Part shown: positions 9,787 through 18,818 of the stretch, one piece after another
Numbering within the stretch: the first letter of the stretch is position 1
How the letters are laid out: the number at the start of each line of letters is the position of its first letter
Assembly (NCBI GenBank): GCA_950075865.1
Contig: CATMVA010000013.1
Span: 16,405-80,404 of the forward strand
From: an uncultured Oscillospiraceae bacterium
GTDB lineage: Bacteria; Bacillota; Clostridia; Oscillospirales; Oscillospiraceae
DNA length: 64,000 nucleotides
Direction: 5' to 3'
Position numbers and translations under genes: made by a program
Notes under the pieces: generated by a model
What the model was told of the DNA's origin: nothing
Database searches by the model: none
Seen by the model: the letters and a program-made list of their open reading frames with translations, nothing else

Positions 9787-10875
9787 CTACCTTCCGAACA
9801 GCTTGAGCACATCGCTCACCGTTACCGCCAGCATCAGAAGGAGCAGGCAGGCAAATCCGGCGGCCGTGACCCACCCCTGATACTTCTGATCCAGCTTCCT
9901 GCCCCGCACCGCCAGCAGGATCCCGTTGACCGCCATAAAGAAGATCTGACCTCCGTCAAGGGCCGGAATGGGCAGCAGGTTCATCACCGCCAGATTGATG
10001 GCGATAAAGGCGGTAAAGCTCAGAATATTCAGCATGGCCCCAACAAACGCCGAGGTCCCGGCCGCCTCGGCGGCCGCAGCCCCTTCCTCGCCCAAGTCGC
10101 CCACCATATCCACGATCCCTACCACGCCCGACATATCCCGAAGCCCCACACTTCCCGTCACCAGGTCTCCCAGACTGAGCCATACCATGCGTACATAGTC
10201 GATGGCCTGGTACCACGCGGTTTTCAGCTTGAGCCCAAAGGTGGCGGGCTCCGCGCTGTCCATGTAGATCCCCAGCATCCTCCGGCTGGTGCCATCCTCC
10301 TGGGGGATCTCGGTCAGGGGGATCTCATTCCGGATCGTATCCTCCCCCCGGCGGACCGTGATGTCCACCCTGTCGCCGCTGACCCGGCCAAGAAACAGGC
10401 TCACGTCGGTCTGTAGGTAGATGGCGTGGCCATCCACTTGGACGATCCGGTCTCCCACCTGAAGAAGCTGTTGAGCCGCCGGGGAGGTACCCTCCACAAA
10501 ACCGGAGATGACCGGCTGGTAAAAGCCTTCGGCCCCCGAAAAAAGGCACAAAAGGATGATGAGCCCGGTCAAAAAGTTCATAAACACCCCGGCCAGCAAA
10601 ATGATGAGCCGCTGCCACCAGGGCCGGTTGGGGAAGGCCCTCGGGTCGGCGGACTCCCCCTCCTCCTCCCCCTCCATGGCGCAGAAGCCGCCGATGGGGA
10701 GCGCCCGGATGGTGTATTCGGTCTCCTCCCCCTTCTTGTGAAAGAGCTTGGGGCCCATGCCGATGGCGAACTCGTTGACCTTCACCCCGCAGAGCTTGGC
10801 GGCAGCAAAATGTCCGAACTCGTGGAGGGCAATGAGAATACCGAACATCAGAATGGCGATCAGAATATACAGCAT
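9787..10875 (-). CDS. rseP: Site-2 zinc metalloprotease RseP family
   Basis: This is a membrane-embedded protease of the S2P family (RseP/RasP) that cleaves transmembrane anti-sigma factors and signal-peptide remnants. In 362 residues: HEFGH zinc motif in the first membrane segment (about residue 14), a PDZ domain in the middle (about 130-190), and NLLPIPALDGG (third metal ligand) near the C-terminus, followed by a last membrane segment. The start has a clear upstream SD. It lies between dxr and ispG, a common Firmicutes order. An ECF sigma/anti-sigma pair lies at 22.4-24.2 kb and might be a client; that is inference. Confidence 0.94.
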   Translation of the reverse strand: MLYILIAILMFGILIALHEFGHFAAAKLCGVKVNEFAIGMGPKLFHKKGEETEYTIRALPIGGFCAMEGEEEGESADPRAFPNRPWWQRLIILLAGVFMNFLTGLIILLCLFSGAEGFYQPVISGFVEGTSPAAQQLLQVGDRIVQVDGHAIYLQTDVSLFLGRVSGDRVDITVRRGEDTIRNEIPLTEIPQEDGTSRRMLGIYMDSAEPATFGLKLKTAWYQAIDYVRMVWLSLGDLVTGSVGLRDMSGVVGIVDMVGDLGEEGAAAAEAAGTSAFVGAMLNILSFTAFIAINLAVMNLLPIPALDGGQIFFMAVNGILLAVRGRKLDQKYQGWVTAAGFACLLLLMLAVTVSDVLKLFGR

Positions 10876-10890
10876 AAAGTCACCTCAAAA

Positions 10891-12027
10891 TCAGATTGCG
10901 GCCTGTCGGGCGGCGGCGTCGGCCTCCAGAATGTCCTCCAGGGTGGGGTCCTCCACCGCCGGAACGTCCTCCAGAGCCTTCTCCACCCGCCGGGCGATCT
11001 CCCCAAAGCCCAGCTCCCCCGCCAGGAAGGCTCCTACCGCCGCCTCGTTGGCGCCGTTGAGGATGGCGGTGGCGCTTCCCCCCCGCCGGGCGGCCTCCAG
11101 AGCCAGAGCCAGACAGGGGAAGTTCTCCGGATCGGGCGCGAGGAAGGTCAGCGCCTTGCAGGACAAGAGATCCAGCTCTTTGGCCGGACCGGGGACGCGT
11201 TCCGGCCAGGTCAGGGCGTACTGGATGGGCAACCGCATATCGGGCTGACCCAATTGGGCCAGAACGGCATTATCACAGTATTCCACAAGGGAGTGAATGA
11301 TACTCTCCCGGTGAATGACCACCGAAATTTTCTCCAGAGGCATGTCGTAAAGCCGCATGGCCTCGATGACCTCCAGTCCCTTGTTCATCATGGTGGCCGA
11401 ATCCACCGTGATCTTGGCCCCCATGGACCAGTTGGGGTGGTTGAGGGCGTCAGCCACCGTCATATGCTCCATCTCGGCCCGTGTCTTTCCAAAAAAAGGC
11501 CCGCCCGAGGCGGTAAGAATGAGTCGTTTGACCCCCCCCCGGTCCCGGCACCCCTGCAGGCACTGGAACAGGGCGGAATGCTCGGAATCCACCGGGACTA
11601 CCTCCCCGCCATAGCGGCGGGCGGTCTCCATCACCAAGTCCCCGGCGCACACCAGGGTCTCCTTGTTGGCCAGGGCCAGCCGACGGCCCTCCCGCAGGGC
11701 GGCCAGAGCGGGCTGCAGGCCCACCATCCCCATGACGGCGCCCACCACGGTATCCACCCCGTCCAGGGTGGCGCATTCCATAAGCCCCTCCGGGCCCCCG
11801 GCCACCTTCACTTCCGTGTCCGAGAGCTTGATCTGTAAGGTCTTGGCGGCCTCCCGATCCATGCAGACGGCCAGCCGGGGGCGGTACTTCCGGCACTGCT
11901 CCTCCAAAAGCACCACGTTCCGATTGGCCGAGAGGGCCTCCACCCCGATGCCCAGCGCGCCGCAAACCTCCAGAGTCTGCCGTCCGATGGAGCCGGTGGA
12001 GCCCAACAGGGCGATTTTTTTTGTCAT
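10891..12027 (-). CDS. dxr: 1-deoxy-D-xylulose-5-phosphate reductoisomerase
   Basis: DXR converts DXP to MEP with NADPH, the committed step of the non-mevalonate pathway. The 378-residue protein starts with the NADPH-binding Rossmann motif LLGSTGSIGRQTL. LANKETLV and PVDSEHSA (metal and substrate site) follow, then ASGGPF and WSMGAKITVDSATMMNKGLE. Normal length. It is 30 nt from cdsA and 15 nt from rseP. Both dxr and ispG being present shows the cell uses the MEP route. Confidence 0.97.
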   Translation of the reverse strand: MTKKIALLGSTGSIGRQTLEVCGALGIGVEALSANRNVVLLEEQCRKYRPRLAVCMDREAAKTLQIKLSDTEVKVAGGPEGLMECATLDGVDTVVGAVMGMVGLQPALAALREGRRLALANKETLVCAGDLVMETARRYGGEVVPVDSEHSALFQCLQGCRDRGGVKRLILTASGGPFFGKTRAEMEHMTVADALNHPNWSMGAKITVDSATMMNKGLEVIEAMRLYDMPLEKISVVIHRESIIHSLVEYCDNAVLAQLGQPDMRLPIQYALTWPERVPGPAKELDLLSCKALTFLAPDPENFPCLALALEAARRGGSATAILNGANEAAVGAFLAGELGFGEIARRVEKALEDVPAVEDPTLEDILEADAAARQAAI

Positions 12028-12057
12028 AGGATCACCTGCTTTGCTTGCTTTGCCGCC

Positions 12058-12870
12058 TTACCCCAGCGCCGGCAGCCACCGGATCAGGATCTCAATGATG
12101 GGGGCGCAGAAGATCACGCTGTCAAACCGGTCCAGCACGCCGCCGTGACCGGGGAAAATGTTGCCGAAATCCTTCAGCCCATACTGCCGCTTGATGTAGG
12201 AGAAGGACAGATCCCCCAGCTGGGAGACCGGCCCGCCCAAAAAGCCGTACAGGCACAGGCAGAGGTAATTCACCTCCAGCTGGAAGACGTATTGCATGAC
12301 CACCCCATAAATGAGACAGCCCCCTACCGACCCGATCCAGCCGCTGATAGCCCCCTCCACCGTCTTTTTGGGGGAGAGCTCGGGAGCCAGCTTGCGCTTC
12401 CCGAAGGCCATACCCCCGAACAGGGCGAAAATATCACTGGAGAAGGCCGCCACCAGGGGCAGCAGGATCAGATACTTTCCCAGAGGCAGGGTATCCAGCC
12501 GCACAAAGGTAGAGAGAAAATAGGGGATGAGCATGGCAAAAAAGAAAGAGCCCCCCATCTTCTCCATGGTCACGGTATAGTGGCTGGAGATGGCGATGAG
12601 AAACACCAGCAGAAAGTAGAGGAAGATCCCCACCAGCGCCGAGCGCATCCCCTGCCCGATATAGACCCAGAAGGGCACCACGCCGGAGAGCAGGATGGAG
12701 AGGCCCGAGATCATGGAGTTCTTCACAAACCCGGTGGACCACAGCACCTCATGGACCCCCACCATGGACAGCAGGGAGACCGCGATGGGCAGCACGATGG
12801 GAGGTGCGATATAAAACACCCAGAAAAGGATCGGAAGGCAGACCACTGCCACCACAACACGTTTAAACAT
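12058..12870 (-). CDS. cdsA: Phosphatidate cytidylyltransferase (CdsA)
   Basis: CdsA makes CDP-diacylglycerol from phosphatidic acid and CTP for phospholipid synthesis. The 270-residue polytopic membrane protein ends with the family signature, here PGHGGVLDRFDSVIF. The frame stays open upstream into uppS, but the start at 12870 (MFKRVVVAVV) is chosen: a GGAGGGA site at 12881-12887 precedes it, and it lies 5 nt after the uppS stop. About seven to eight membrane segments are visible. The uppS-cdsA-dxr-rseP order is typical of Firmicutes. Confidence 0.94.
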   Translation of the reverse strand: MFKRVVVAVVCLPILFWVFYIAPPIVLPIAVSLLSMVGVHEVLWSTGFVKNSMISGLSILLSGVVPFWVYIGQGMRSALVGIFLYFLLVFLIAISSHYTVTMEKMGGSFFFAMLIPYFLSTFVRLDTLPLGKYLILLPLVAAFSSDIFALFGGMAFGKRKLAPELSPKKTVEGAISGWIGSVGGCLIYGVVMQYVFQLEVNYLCLCLYGFLGGPVSQLGDLSFSYIKRQYGLKDFGNIFPGHGGVLDRFDSVIFCAPIIEILIRWLPALG

Positions 12871-12875
12871 CGTTC

Positions 12876-13613
12876 TCAGATCCCTCCAAACCGGCGTCCG
12901 CGGCTCTGATAAGCCGCGATGGCCTTTCTCAGATCCTCCCTGCCGAAATCCGGCCAGTTCACGTCGGTAAAATAGTATTCCGCATAAGCCGACTGCCACA
13001 GCAGAAAGTTGGATATCCGCTCCTCCCCGCCGGGCCGGATCACCAGGTCGGGGTCGGGGACCCCGTGGGACCAGAGGTAGCTGGAAAAGAGGGTCTCACT
13101 CAGCTCTTCAGGCCGCCTTTTCCCCCGGGCGCAGTCGGCGGCGAAGGCTTTTGCCGCCCGAACCAGCTCGTCTCTGCCGCCATAGTTGAGGCAGATGTTC
13201 ACCTGACACTGTCCATACCGGGCCGACCGGGCCTGGGTCTCTTCGCAAAGGGTCCGGAGTTCCTCGGGCAGCGGGGACAGGTCCCCGAAGAAAACGAAAC
13301 GGACCTTCTCCTTCTCCATGTCGGCAATGGCCTCCATCAGGTACTTTTTCAACAGTCCCATGATGGCCGACACCTCCTCCAGAGGCCGCTTCCAGTTCTC
13401 GGTGGAGAAGGCGTAGACCGTCAGGTATTTGATGCCGACCTCCCGGCAGTAGGTGGCGATGGTACGGAAGGTCTCGGCTCCGGCGGCGTGTCCCGCCGGA
13501 CGGGGCAGGCCCTTGGCCTTGGCCCAGCGTCCGTTTCCGTCCATAATGATGGCGATATGCCGGGGCAGCCGGGTCATGTCAATGGCCGTCTCTTTCTTTC
13601 CGAACAAGGCCAT
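12876..13613 (-). CDS. uppS: Undecaprenyl diphosphate synthase (isoprenyl transferase)
   Basis: This cis-prenyltransferase builds C55-PP, precursor of the cell-wall lipid carrier. In 245 residues: catalytic IIMDGNGRWAK (Asp near 24), GRDELVRAA, and the C-terminal RPGGEERISNFLLWQ that contacts the pyrophosphate. Length is typical. It sits between frr and cdsA. The enzyme that recycles its product, UppP, is encoded at 37.2 kb. Confidence 0.97.
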   Translation of the reverse strand: MALFGKKETAIDMTRLPRHIAIIMDGNGRWAKAKGLPRPAGHAAGAETFRTIATYCREVGIKYLTVYAFSTENWKRPLEEVSAIMGLLKKYLMEAIADMEKEKVRFVFFGDLSPLPEELRTLCEETQARSARYGQCQVNICLNYGGRDELVRAAKAFAADCARGKRRPEELSETLFSSYLWSHGVPDPDLVIRPGGEERISNFLLWQSAYAEYYFTDVNWPDFGREDLRKAIAAYQSRGRRFGGI

Positions 13614-13696
13614 CCTCCATCCTCCCTTCCGAACATGCAGATTTCCCGCCGGGCCCCGGCGGGAAATCCGTTTGGGGTATCAGTGCCGGGGCCGGT

Positions 13697-14251
13697 TTAC
13701 ACCGCCATCAGCTCTTTCTCCTTCTTGGCGCAGAGCTCGTCAAGCTGTTTGCAGTACTTGTCGGTCAGGTCCTGGAGCTCCTTCTCACAGTCCTTCCGGT
13801 CGTCCTCGGTCAGCTCGTTTTTCTTCTCGGCCGCCTTCATCTTGTCCATGGCGTCCCGCCGGATGTTCCGGATGGCCACCTTGCCGTTCTCGGCGTACTT
13901 GCGGACCTGTTTGGTCAGCTCCTTCCGGCGCTCCTCGGTGAGCTGGGGGAAGATAAGCCGGATGACCTGGCCGTCGTTCTGGGGGTTGATGCCCAGGTCG
14001 GAGGTCTGGATGGCCTTCTCAATGGCCTTGAGCAGGGTCTTATCCCAGGGTTGGATCATCAGGCTCCGGGGATCGGGGGATGATATGGTACCCACCTGGT
14101 TGATGGGGGTGGGAGTACCGTAGTAGTCCACCGTGATCTTGTCCAGCACCGAAGCGTTGGCCCGCCCGGCCCGGACGCCGGCGAAGTCACTGACCACCAC
14201 CTCCACGGTCTTTTTCATTTTAGTGTCGAATTCCACATTAAACTCCAGCAT
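13697..14251 (-). CDS. frr: Ribosome recycling factor
   Basis: RRF splits post-termination ribosomes together with EF-G. The 184-residue protein has the family features [21 protein letters not shown]-x-NQVG and the C-terminal long-helix sequence. Its start lies inside the last codons of pyrH. An AAGGAGG site sits 3 nt before an ATG at 14257 and 9 nt before the second ATG at 14251. The second has the better spacing and gives the usual length. The overlap with pyrH implies translational coupling. Confidence 0.96.
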   Translation of the reverse strand: MLEFNVEFDTKMKKTVEVVVSDFAGVRAGRANASVLDKITVDYYGTPTPINQVGTISSPDPRSLMIQPWDKTLLKAIEKAIQTSDLGINPQNDGQVIRLIFPQLTEERRKELTKQVRKYAENGKVAIRNIRRDAMDKMKAAEKKNELTEDDRKDCEKELQDLTDKYCKQLDELCAKKEKELMAV

Positions 14252-14975
14252 TTTCATTGCCCTCCTTGATAACAGTGCCGATCTTCTCACCCATGACGGC
14301 ACGGTAGATATTTTCCGGATCCTCCAGCGCGAAGAGGAGGACCGGGATATGGTTGTCCATGGAAAGGGATGTGGCGGTGGTGTCCATGACCTGCAAGTGC
14401 CTGGCAAGCACCTCGTCATAGGTGATGGCGTCAAACTTGACCGCCTGGGGATCCTTCCGGGGATCGGCCGAATAAACCCCGTCGATGTTCTTGGCCAGCA
14501 GGATCACGTCGGCGTCGATCTCGGCGGCCCGGAGCACGGCGGCGGTATCGGTGGAGAAGAAGGGATTGCCCGTGCCGCAGCCGAAGATGACCACTCTCCC
14601 CTTCTCCAGATGCCGGATGGCACGGGAGCGGATATAGGGCTCGGCCACCGCCTTGATCTCCAGGGCAGTCTGGACCCGGACCGGGATGCCCTCCTGCTCC
14701 ATCACATCGGCCATGGCCAGGCAGTTCATGACCGTGCCCAGCATCCCCATGTGGTCGGCACGGGTGCGCTCCATCTTGCCGCCCCCGTCCTTGACCCCCC
14801 GCCAGAAGTTTCCGGCCCCGATGACGATGCCCACCTGGACCCCGGCGTCCACGCATTTCTTGATGACATGGGTGATCTGATGAATGATGTCAAAGTCCAG
14901 GCCCCGGCCGGCGCCGCCCGCCAGTGCCTCCCCACTGACCTTCAGCAGGACCCGCTTGTAAACCGGTTTTTCCAC
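14238..14975 (-). CDS. pyrH: UMP kinase
   Basis: PyrH phosphorylates UMP to UDP; it is a hexameric bacterial enzyme of the amino-acid-kinase fold. The 245-residue protein has LLKVSGEAL near the start, IGAGNFWRG (phosphate binding), [16 protein letters not shown] and [13 protein letters not shown]. Translation starts at GTG (14975) behind a strong GGGGAGGG site. It is first in the pyrH-frr-uppS-cdsA series, and the gap upstream separates it from a divergent metal-transporter gene. Confidence 0.97.
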   Translation of the reverse strand: MEKPVYKRVLLKVSGEALAGGAGRGLDFDIIHQITHVIKKCVDAGVQVGIVIGAGNFWRGVKDGGGKMERTRADHMGMLGTVMNCLAMADVMEQEGIPVRVQTALEIKAVAEPYIRSRAIRHLEKGRVVIFGCGTGNPFFSTDTAAVLRAAEIDADVILLAKNIDGVYSADPRKDPQAVKFDAITYDEVLARHLQVMDTTATSLSMDNHIPVLLFALEDPENIYRAVMGEKIGTVIKEGNENAGV

Positions 14976-15157
14976 GTTGATCCCTCCCCTGAATCGTCGG
15001 AATGATTCCGCCTTGTTTTTGCTCTCTTATTTTAATATATTTTTTCCCTTTTGCATAGAGGGGAAAGAAACTTTTTACAACTTTGTCATTTTTCCAATAG
15101 GGACTTGACTGCCATGCTACAATAATTCCATCACCATTTTATTGGGAGGTTTCCGCT

Positions 15158-15937
15158 ATGACCCCTGTCCTCTCCCTGATCCTTCTCACCACCCTGCTCG
15201 GCGTGGGCGGCCTGGCCCTGGGCGGCATCCTGGTCACCCTCTTCAAGGGTGCCTCCTCCAAAGCCGAAGGTCCCCTGGTGGCTTTCACCGCCGGCGCCAT
15301 GCTGGCAGTGGCCTCCCTCCACCTGGTCCCCGAAGCGCTGGAAAATGCCTCCCGGCCCTTGACAGCCATCCTGCTCCTGGTGGCCGGCTTTTCCGTCACT
15401 TATCTGCTGAACTGCTGGATCGACAAGCCCGCCCACCACTCCGACCACGACCATCCCCACCGGTGCGCCTGCGGCCACCACGACCTGCGCACCGCCTCCC
15501 TGGAGCTGGCCGCCGCCGTGGCCCTCCACAACATGCCGGTTGGCATGGCAGTGGGGGCGGCGGCCGCCTCCCACGGCATGGGGGAGACCGTGCTCTTCAC
15601 CGCCCTTACCATCTGCCTCCACAACCTCCCCGAGGGGGCCAGCATTGCCGCCCCCCTCCTCTCGGACGGGACCCGGCCGGGCAGGGCCGTGGGCCTGGCC
15701 GCCCTCAGCGGCCTCCCCACCGTCCTGGGCGCCCTGCTGGGATACTTCCTGGGCTCGGCCGCCCCCGTCCTGCTCACCGTCTCCCTCTCCCTGGCCGCCG
15801 GCGCCATGCTCTACGTCATCTTCTTCGAGCTCATCCCTGAGGCCCTGGAGGGCAAAAAGACCCCCGCCGTCTTCCTTATGCTCACTGGTCTGGCCCTCAG
15901 CGCCCTGATCCTCCACTTCGCCGGTCACCACCACTGA
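15158..15937 (+). CDS. ZIP-family metal transporter
   Basis: A 259-residue inner-membrane protein of the ZIP (Zrt/Irt-like, ZupT) family for uptake of zinc or other divalent metals. Seven to eight membrane segments are visible. The metal-site helices carry HNMPVGMAVG and HNLPEGASIA, the two paired ZIP signatures. A His/Asp/Cys-rich cytoplasmic loop (about residues 90-110: HHSDHDHPH ... CACGHHD) and a terminal HHH are likely metal sensors. It is transcribed alone, divergent from pyrH, with GGGAGG before the ATG. Metal specificity cannot be read from sequence. Confidence 0.9.
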   Translation: MTPVLSLILLTTLLGVGGLALGGILVTLFKGASSKAEGPLVAFTAGAMLAVASLHLVPEALENASRPLTAILLLVAGFSVTYLLNCWIDKPAHHSDHDHPHRCACGHHDLRTASLELAAAVALHNMPVGMAVGAAAASHGMGETVLFTALTICLHNLPEGASIAAPLLSDGTRPGRAVGLAALSGLPTVLGALLGYFLGSAAPVLLTVSLSLAAGAMLYVIFFELIPEALEGKKTPAVFLMLTGLALSALILHFAGHHH

Positions 15938-15942
15938 TCCCC

Positions 15943-15964
15943 TCCCGGCATCCCTCTTCCGGGA
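15943..15964 (+). terminator. Possible terminator after the ZIP gene
   Basis: A 6-bp stem TCCCGG/CCGGGA closes a 10-nt loop just after the transporter stop. A run of seven T follows about 6 nt later. The stem is short, so the call is moderate. Confidence 0.5.
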
Positions 15965-16144
15965 TAACCGTTTTTTTCCCTGCGGGGGACCCGACACCTC
16001 CATCGCGTGACGACCGGTCTGCACTCAAAAAAGGTACTGCTCCACACTCCGTTTTATCTTCCCGCTGCCGGAATCTCCATCGCAGCCCGCCCGTGACCCA
16101 GCAAAAAGCGAAGCTAAATTCAAAACCCCTCAAAAACGATTCAA

Positions 16145-16187
16145 AACCGCCTTTTTTGCCCTCAAACCGGGAGCAAAAAAGGCGGTT
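16145..16187 (-). terminator. Strong hairpin terminator of the DUF951 gene
   Basis: Perfect 15-bp inverted repeat (16145-16159 and 16173-16187) with a 13-nt loop and A6/T6 tracts inside the arms. It sits 8 nt past the DUF951 stop. Several TCAAAA words spaced 10-15 nt apart precede it on the plus strand. Confidence 0.75.
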
Positions 16188-16195
16188 CATTGTAC

Positions 16196-16381
16196 TCAGT
16201 TGCACTCCCGGAGGAGCTTTTTCATATTTTTTTCCGCTTTGACCCGGGGGATCATGACCTCCCGTCCACAGCCGCAGCACCGCAATTTGAAGTCCATCCC
16301 CACCCGCAAAACCTGCCAATCCTTGCTCCCGCAAGGGTGTGCTTTCTTCATCTCCAGGGTATCCCCCACCCGGATGTCCAT
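16196..16381 (-). CDS. DUF951 family protein
   Basis: A 61-residue protein of the DUF951 family found in nearly all Firmicutes. It opens MDIRVGDTLEMKKAHPCGS, has the conserved CCGCGREVMIPR zinc-ribbon-like pair, and ends in a basic helix. The start at 16381 follows a GAGGAGGG site at good spacing; a start eight codons upstream has no comparable site. A small nucleic-acid-binding fold has been suggested for the family, but the role is not established. It is divergent from the S1 gene. Confidence 0.88.
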   Translation of the reverse strand: MDIRVGDTLEMKKAHPCGSKDWQVLRVGMDFKLRCCGCGREVMIPRVKAEKNMKKLLRECN

Positions 16382-16489
16382 GATCTCCCTCCTCTCAAAA
16401 GCCAAGCCCTCCCCTGCAATACAATCTGTCCCAACGCATATAGTGGCCTATCGGGAAAAAATATAGGGAAGCGGAAAGGACTTGGTAAC

Positions 16490-17431
16490 GTGACAACGCT
16501 ATTTTACCCCGAAGGGCAGCTTCTGAATACCACCGAAAACCGAAACGCCTGCGCCACAGCCGAAGCCCTAGCCAAGGCCATGGCCAGGCAGACCGTTCTG
16601 GAAGGCATCGCCCTCCTCTGTGACGAGCACCACGATCTGACCGTCCAAGTGGGCCCCTTTCTGGGCCGGATCCCCCGGGAGGAGACCGCCTTAGGAATCG
16701 CCGAGGGGACCACCCGGGACATTGCCATCCTCTCCCGTGTCGGCAAGCCAATCTCCTTTACGGTTATCGGCTTAGAGGGTGAGAACGGCACTTTGGTCCC
16801 CCTGCTCTCCCGCCGGCAGGCTCAAGAGAAGACTCTGGACTACATTCTCTCCCACTGGGAGAACGGCCAGATCGTTTCCGCCCGGGTGACCCATCTGGAG
16901 CCCTTCGGAGCCTTCGTGGACATCGGCTGCGGCATCCCCTCCATGATTGGAGTGGACCGACTCAGCGTCTCCCGGATCTCCCACCCCCGTGACCGGCTCA
17001 GCCCCGGCCAGGAGATCCTGGCCGCAGTCCTCGGCATCGACCGGGAAAACCGCCGGGTGGTCCTGACCCACCGGGAGCTGCTGGGTACCTGGGAGGAGAA
17101 CGCCGCCCTCTTCCGTCCGGGCATGACGGTACCCGGCTATGTTCGGGGTATCAAAGATTACGGCGTCTTCGTGGAGCTGACCCCCAACCTGTCCGGCCTG
17201 GCCGAGCGTCAGGAGGGCATCCGGGAGGGGGACCGGGTGTCGGTCTACCTCAAATCCATCCTCCCCGACCGGATGAAGATCAAGCTGCTGATCATCGATT
17301 CTCTCCCCGACGAGGAGGAGCCCCAGCCGCCCCGGTACTTCGTTACCGGAGGCAAGCTGGACCGGTGGTGCTATGCCCCGGCCGGGTGCCCGAAACCTGG
17401 GAGCGAAACGGTCTTTACCCCTCTCCCTTGA
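16490..17431 (+). CDS. S1 RNA-binding domain protein
   Basis: A 313-residue protein built from S1 (OB-fold) RNA-binding repeats. A degenerate first repeat lies about 45-105. A good S1 domain is at about 120-190 (GQIVSARVTHLEPFGAFVDI), and a last one at about 205-270 (MTVPGYVRGIKDYGVFVEL). It resembles the short S1-like proteins of Clostridia rather than full ribosomal protein S1. The frame is open further upstream, but a GTG at 16490 with GGAAAGGA about 9 nt before it fits and clears the divergent DUF951 gene. Its 3' end overlaps the convergent rarA gene by 17 nt. Probably a role in translation or RNA decay; not proven. Confidence 0.85.
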   Translation: MTTLFYPEGQLLNTTENRNACATAEALAKAMARQTVLEGIALLCDEHHDLTVQVGPFLGRIPREETALGIAEGTTRDIAILSRVGKPISFTVIGLEGENGTLVPLLSRRQAQEKTLDYILSHWENGQIVSARVTHLEPFGAFVDIGCGIPSMIGVDRLSVSRISHPRDRLSPGQEILAAVLGIDRENRRVVLTHRELLGTWEENAALFRPGMTVPGYVRGIKDYGVFVELTPNLSGLAERQEGIREGDRVSVYLKSILPDRMKIKLLIIDSLPDEEEPQPPRYFVTGGKLDRWCYAPAGCPKPGSETVFTPLP

Positions 17432-18683
17432 TCTTATCCCAGTAGGCCTTAGCGGCCTGTTCGTTCTTGTTGTCGCCGAAGACATAGTACTCGGCCCCCG
17501 ACAGAATGTCAGGCAGGTACTGCTGTTTGACCCAATGACCGGGGAACATGTGGGGGTACAGATACCCCTGGTCCCTCTCCATTCCCGCCGTGTCGGCGTG
17601 GACGTTCTGGAGATGCCGGGGGTACTCCCCGGTCTTCCCCTCCTGCACGTCGGCCCTGGCCTTGCCGATGGCCTCCACCACCGAGTTGGACTTGGGGGCG
17701 GTGGCCAACAGGATAGCCGCCTGGGCCAGGGGAAGCTGGGCCTCGGGCAACCCCAGCTGGAGGGCATTGTCACAGCAGGCCTTCACGATGGACACCGCCT
17801 GTGGATAGGCCATTCCCACATCCTCGCTGGCCGAGCAGAGAAGCCGCCGGATGGCGGTGATCAGGTCCCCTGCCTCCAGCAGCCGGGCCAGATAGTGGAG
17901 GGCAGCGTCCGGGTCGCTGCCCCGGAGAGATTTCATCAGGGCCGAGGCGATGTCGTAGTGGTCGTCCCCCTCCCTGTCATAGCGCATGGCGGACTTCTGG
18001 GCGGCGGCCTGGGCGTCCGCCATCGTCACTGTCAAGGTCTTTCCCTTGCGGGGCGCTGCCGACATCAGCAGCTCCACGGCGTTCATGGCCTTCCGGCAGT
18101 CGCCGCCGCAGGCGGCGGAGAGATGCTCGGCCACTCCCTCCTCCAGCTTTGCTTTGGCCCCCAGCCGCTCCTCCATCTTGGAAAAGCCCCGCTCCACGGC
18201 TGGAAGCAGGTCCTCGGGGGTCAGGGGCTTGAACTCGAAAATGCTGGATCGGGAGAGGACCGCATTGTATACATAGAAATAGGGGTTCTCGGTGGTGGAG
18301 GCAATGAGGGTCACATCCCCGCTCTCGATGACCTCCAGCAGGGACTGCTGCTGCTTTTTGTTGAAATACTGGATCTCGTCCAGGTAAAGCAGCACTCCGT
18401 CTGGAGCCAGAAGGGTCCCCACCTCGGCGATCACGTCCTTCACATCGGAGAGGGACGCGTTGGTGGCGTTGAGCCGGCGAAGCGTTCGGTTGGTCCGTTT
18501 GGCGATGATATTGGCCACGGTGGTCTTTCCGGTACCTGAGGGCCCGTAAAAAATCAGGTTGGGGATACTGCCCCCCTCGATGATCCGGCGAAGAAGGCTG
18601 CCCTCTCCCAGGATATGCTTTTGCCCCACCACCTCGTCCAAAGTCTCGGGCCGGATCTCGTCCGCTAGGGGCCGGTATGCCAT
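17415..18683 (-). CDS. rarA: Replication-associated recombination protein RarA (MgsA family)
   Basis: RarA is an AAA+ ATPase related to clamp loaders that acts at stalled replication forks. The 422-residue protein has Walker A GPSGTGKTT (about 50), Walker B LYLDEIQYF, sensor 1 STTENPYF and the MgsA C-terminal tetramerisation domain (YPHMFPGHWVKQQYLPD). The start at 18683 (MAYRPLADEIRP) follows AAGGAGGG at good spacing, better than a start eight codons upstream. It overlaps the S1 gene tail-to-tail by 17 nt. Confidence 0.95.
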   Translation of the reverse strand: MAYRPLADEIRPETLDEVVGQKHILGEGSLLRRIIEGGSIPNLIFYGPSGTGKTTVANIIAKRTNRTLRRLNATNASLSDVKDVIAEVGTLLAPDGVLLYLDEIQYFNKKQQQSLLEVIESGDVTLIASTTENPYFYVYNAVLSRSSIFEFKPLTPEDLLPAVERGFSKMEERLGAKAKLEEGVAEHLSAACGGDCRKAMNAVELLMSAAPRKGKTLTVTMADAQAAAQKSAMRYDREGDDHYDIASALMKSLRGSDPDAALHYLARLLEAGDLITAIRRLLCSASEDVGMAYPQAVSIVKACCDNALQLGLPEAQLPLAQAAILLATAPKSNSVVEAIGKARADVQEGKTGEYPRHLQNVHADTAGMERDQGYLYPHMFPGHWVKQQYLPDILSGAEYYVFGDNKNEQAAKAYWDKIKGEG

Positions 18684-18759
18684 AGAGCGTCCCTCCTTAC
18701 CATACATGATTTGATGGAAATCATTGTATCACGGAGCACAAGAATTGGCAAGTTGCCTC

Positions 18760-18788
18760 TTCCCTTTTCCGGACCTTTTCGGTATAAT
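18760..18788 (+). promoter_or_regulatory. Candidate sigma-A promoter of the amidohydrolase gene
   Basis: A consensus -10 TATAAT (18783-18788) lies 17 nt after a weak -35 TTCCCT. The start codon is 30 nt downstream. Confidence 0.5.
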
Positions 18789-18818
18789 AGTGCCATCTTC
18801 TCTTTAGGAGGTCCTGTT

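Noticed and set aside
15105..15123. TTGACT and TACAAT before the ZIP gene as a promoter
   Set aside because: Only 7 nt separate the two hexamers, so they cannot form one promoter.
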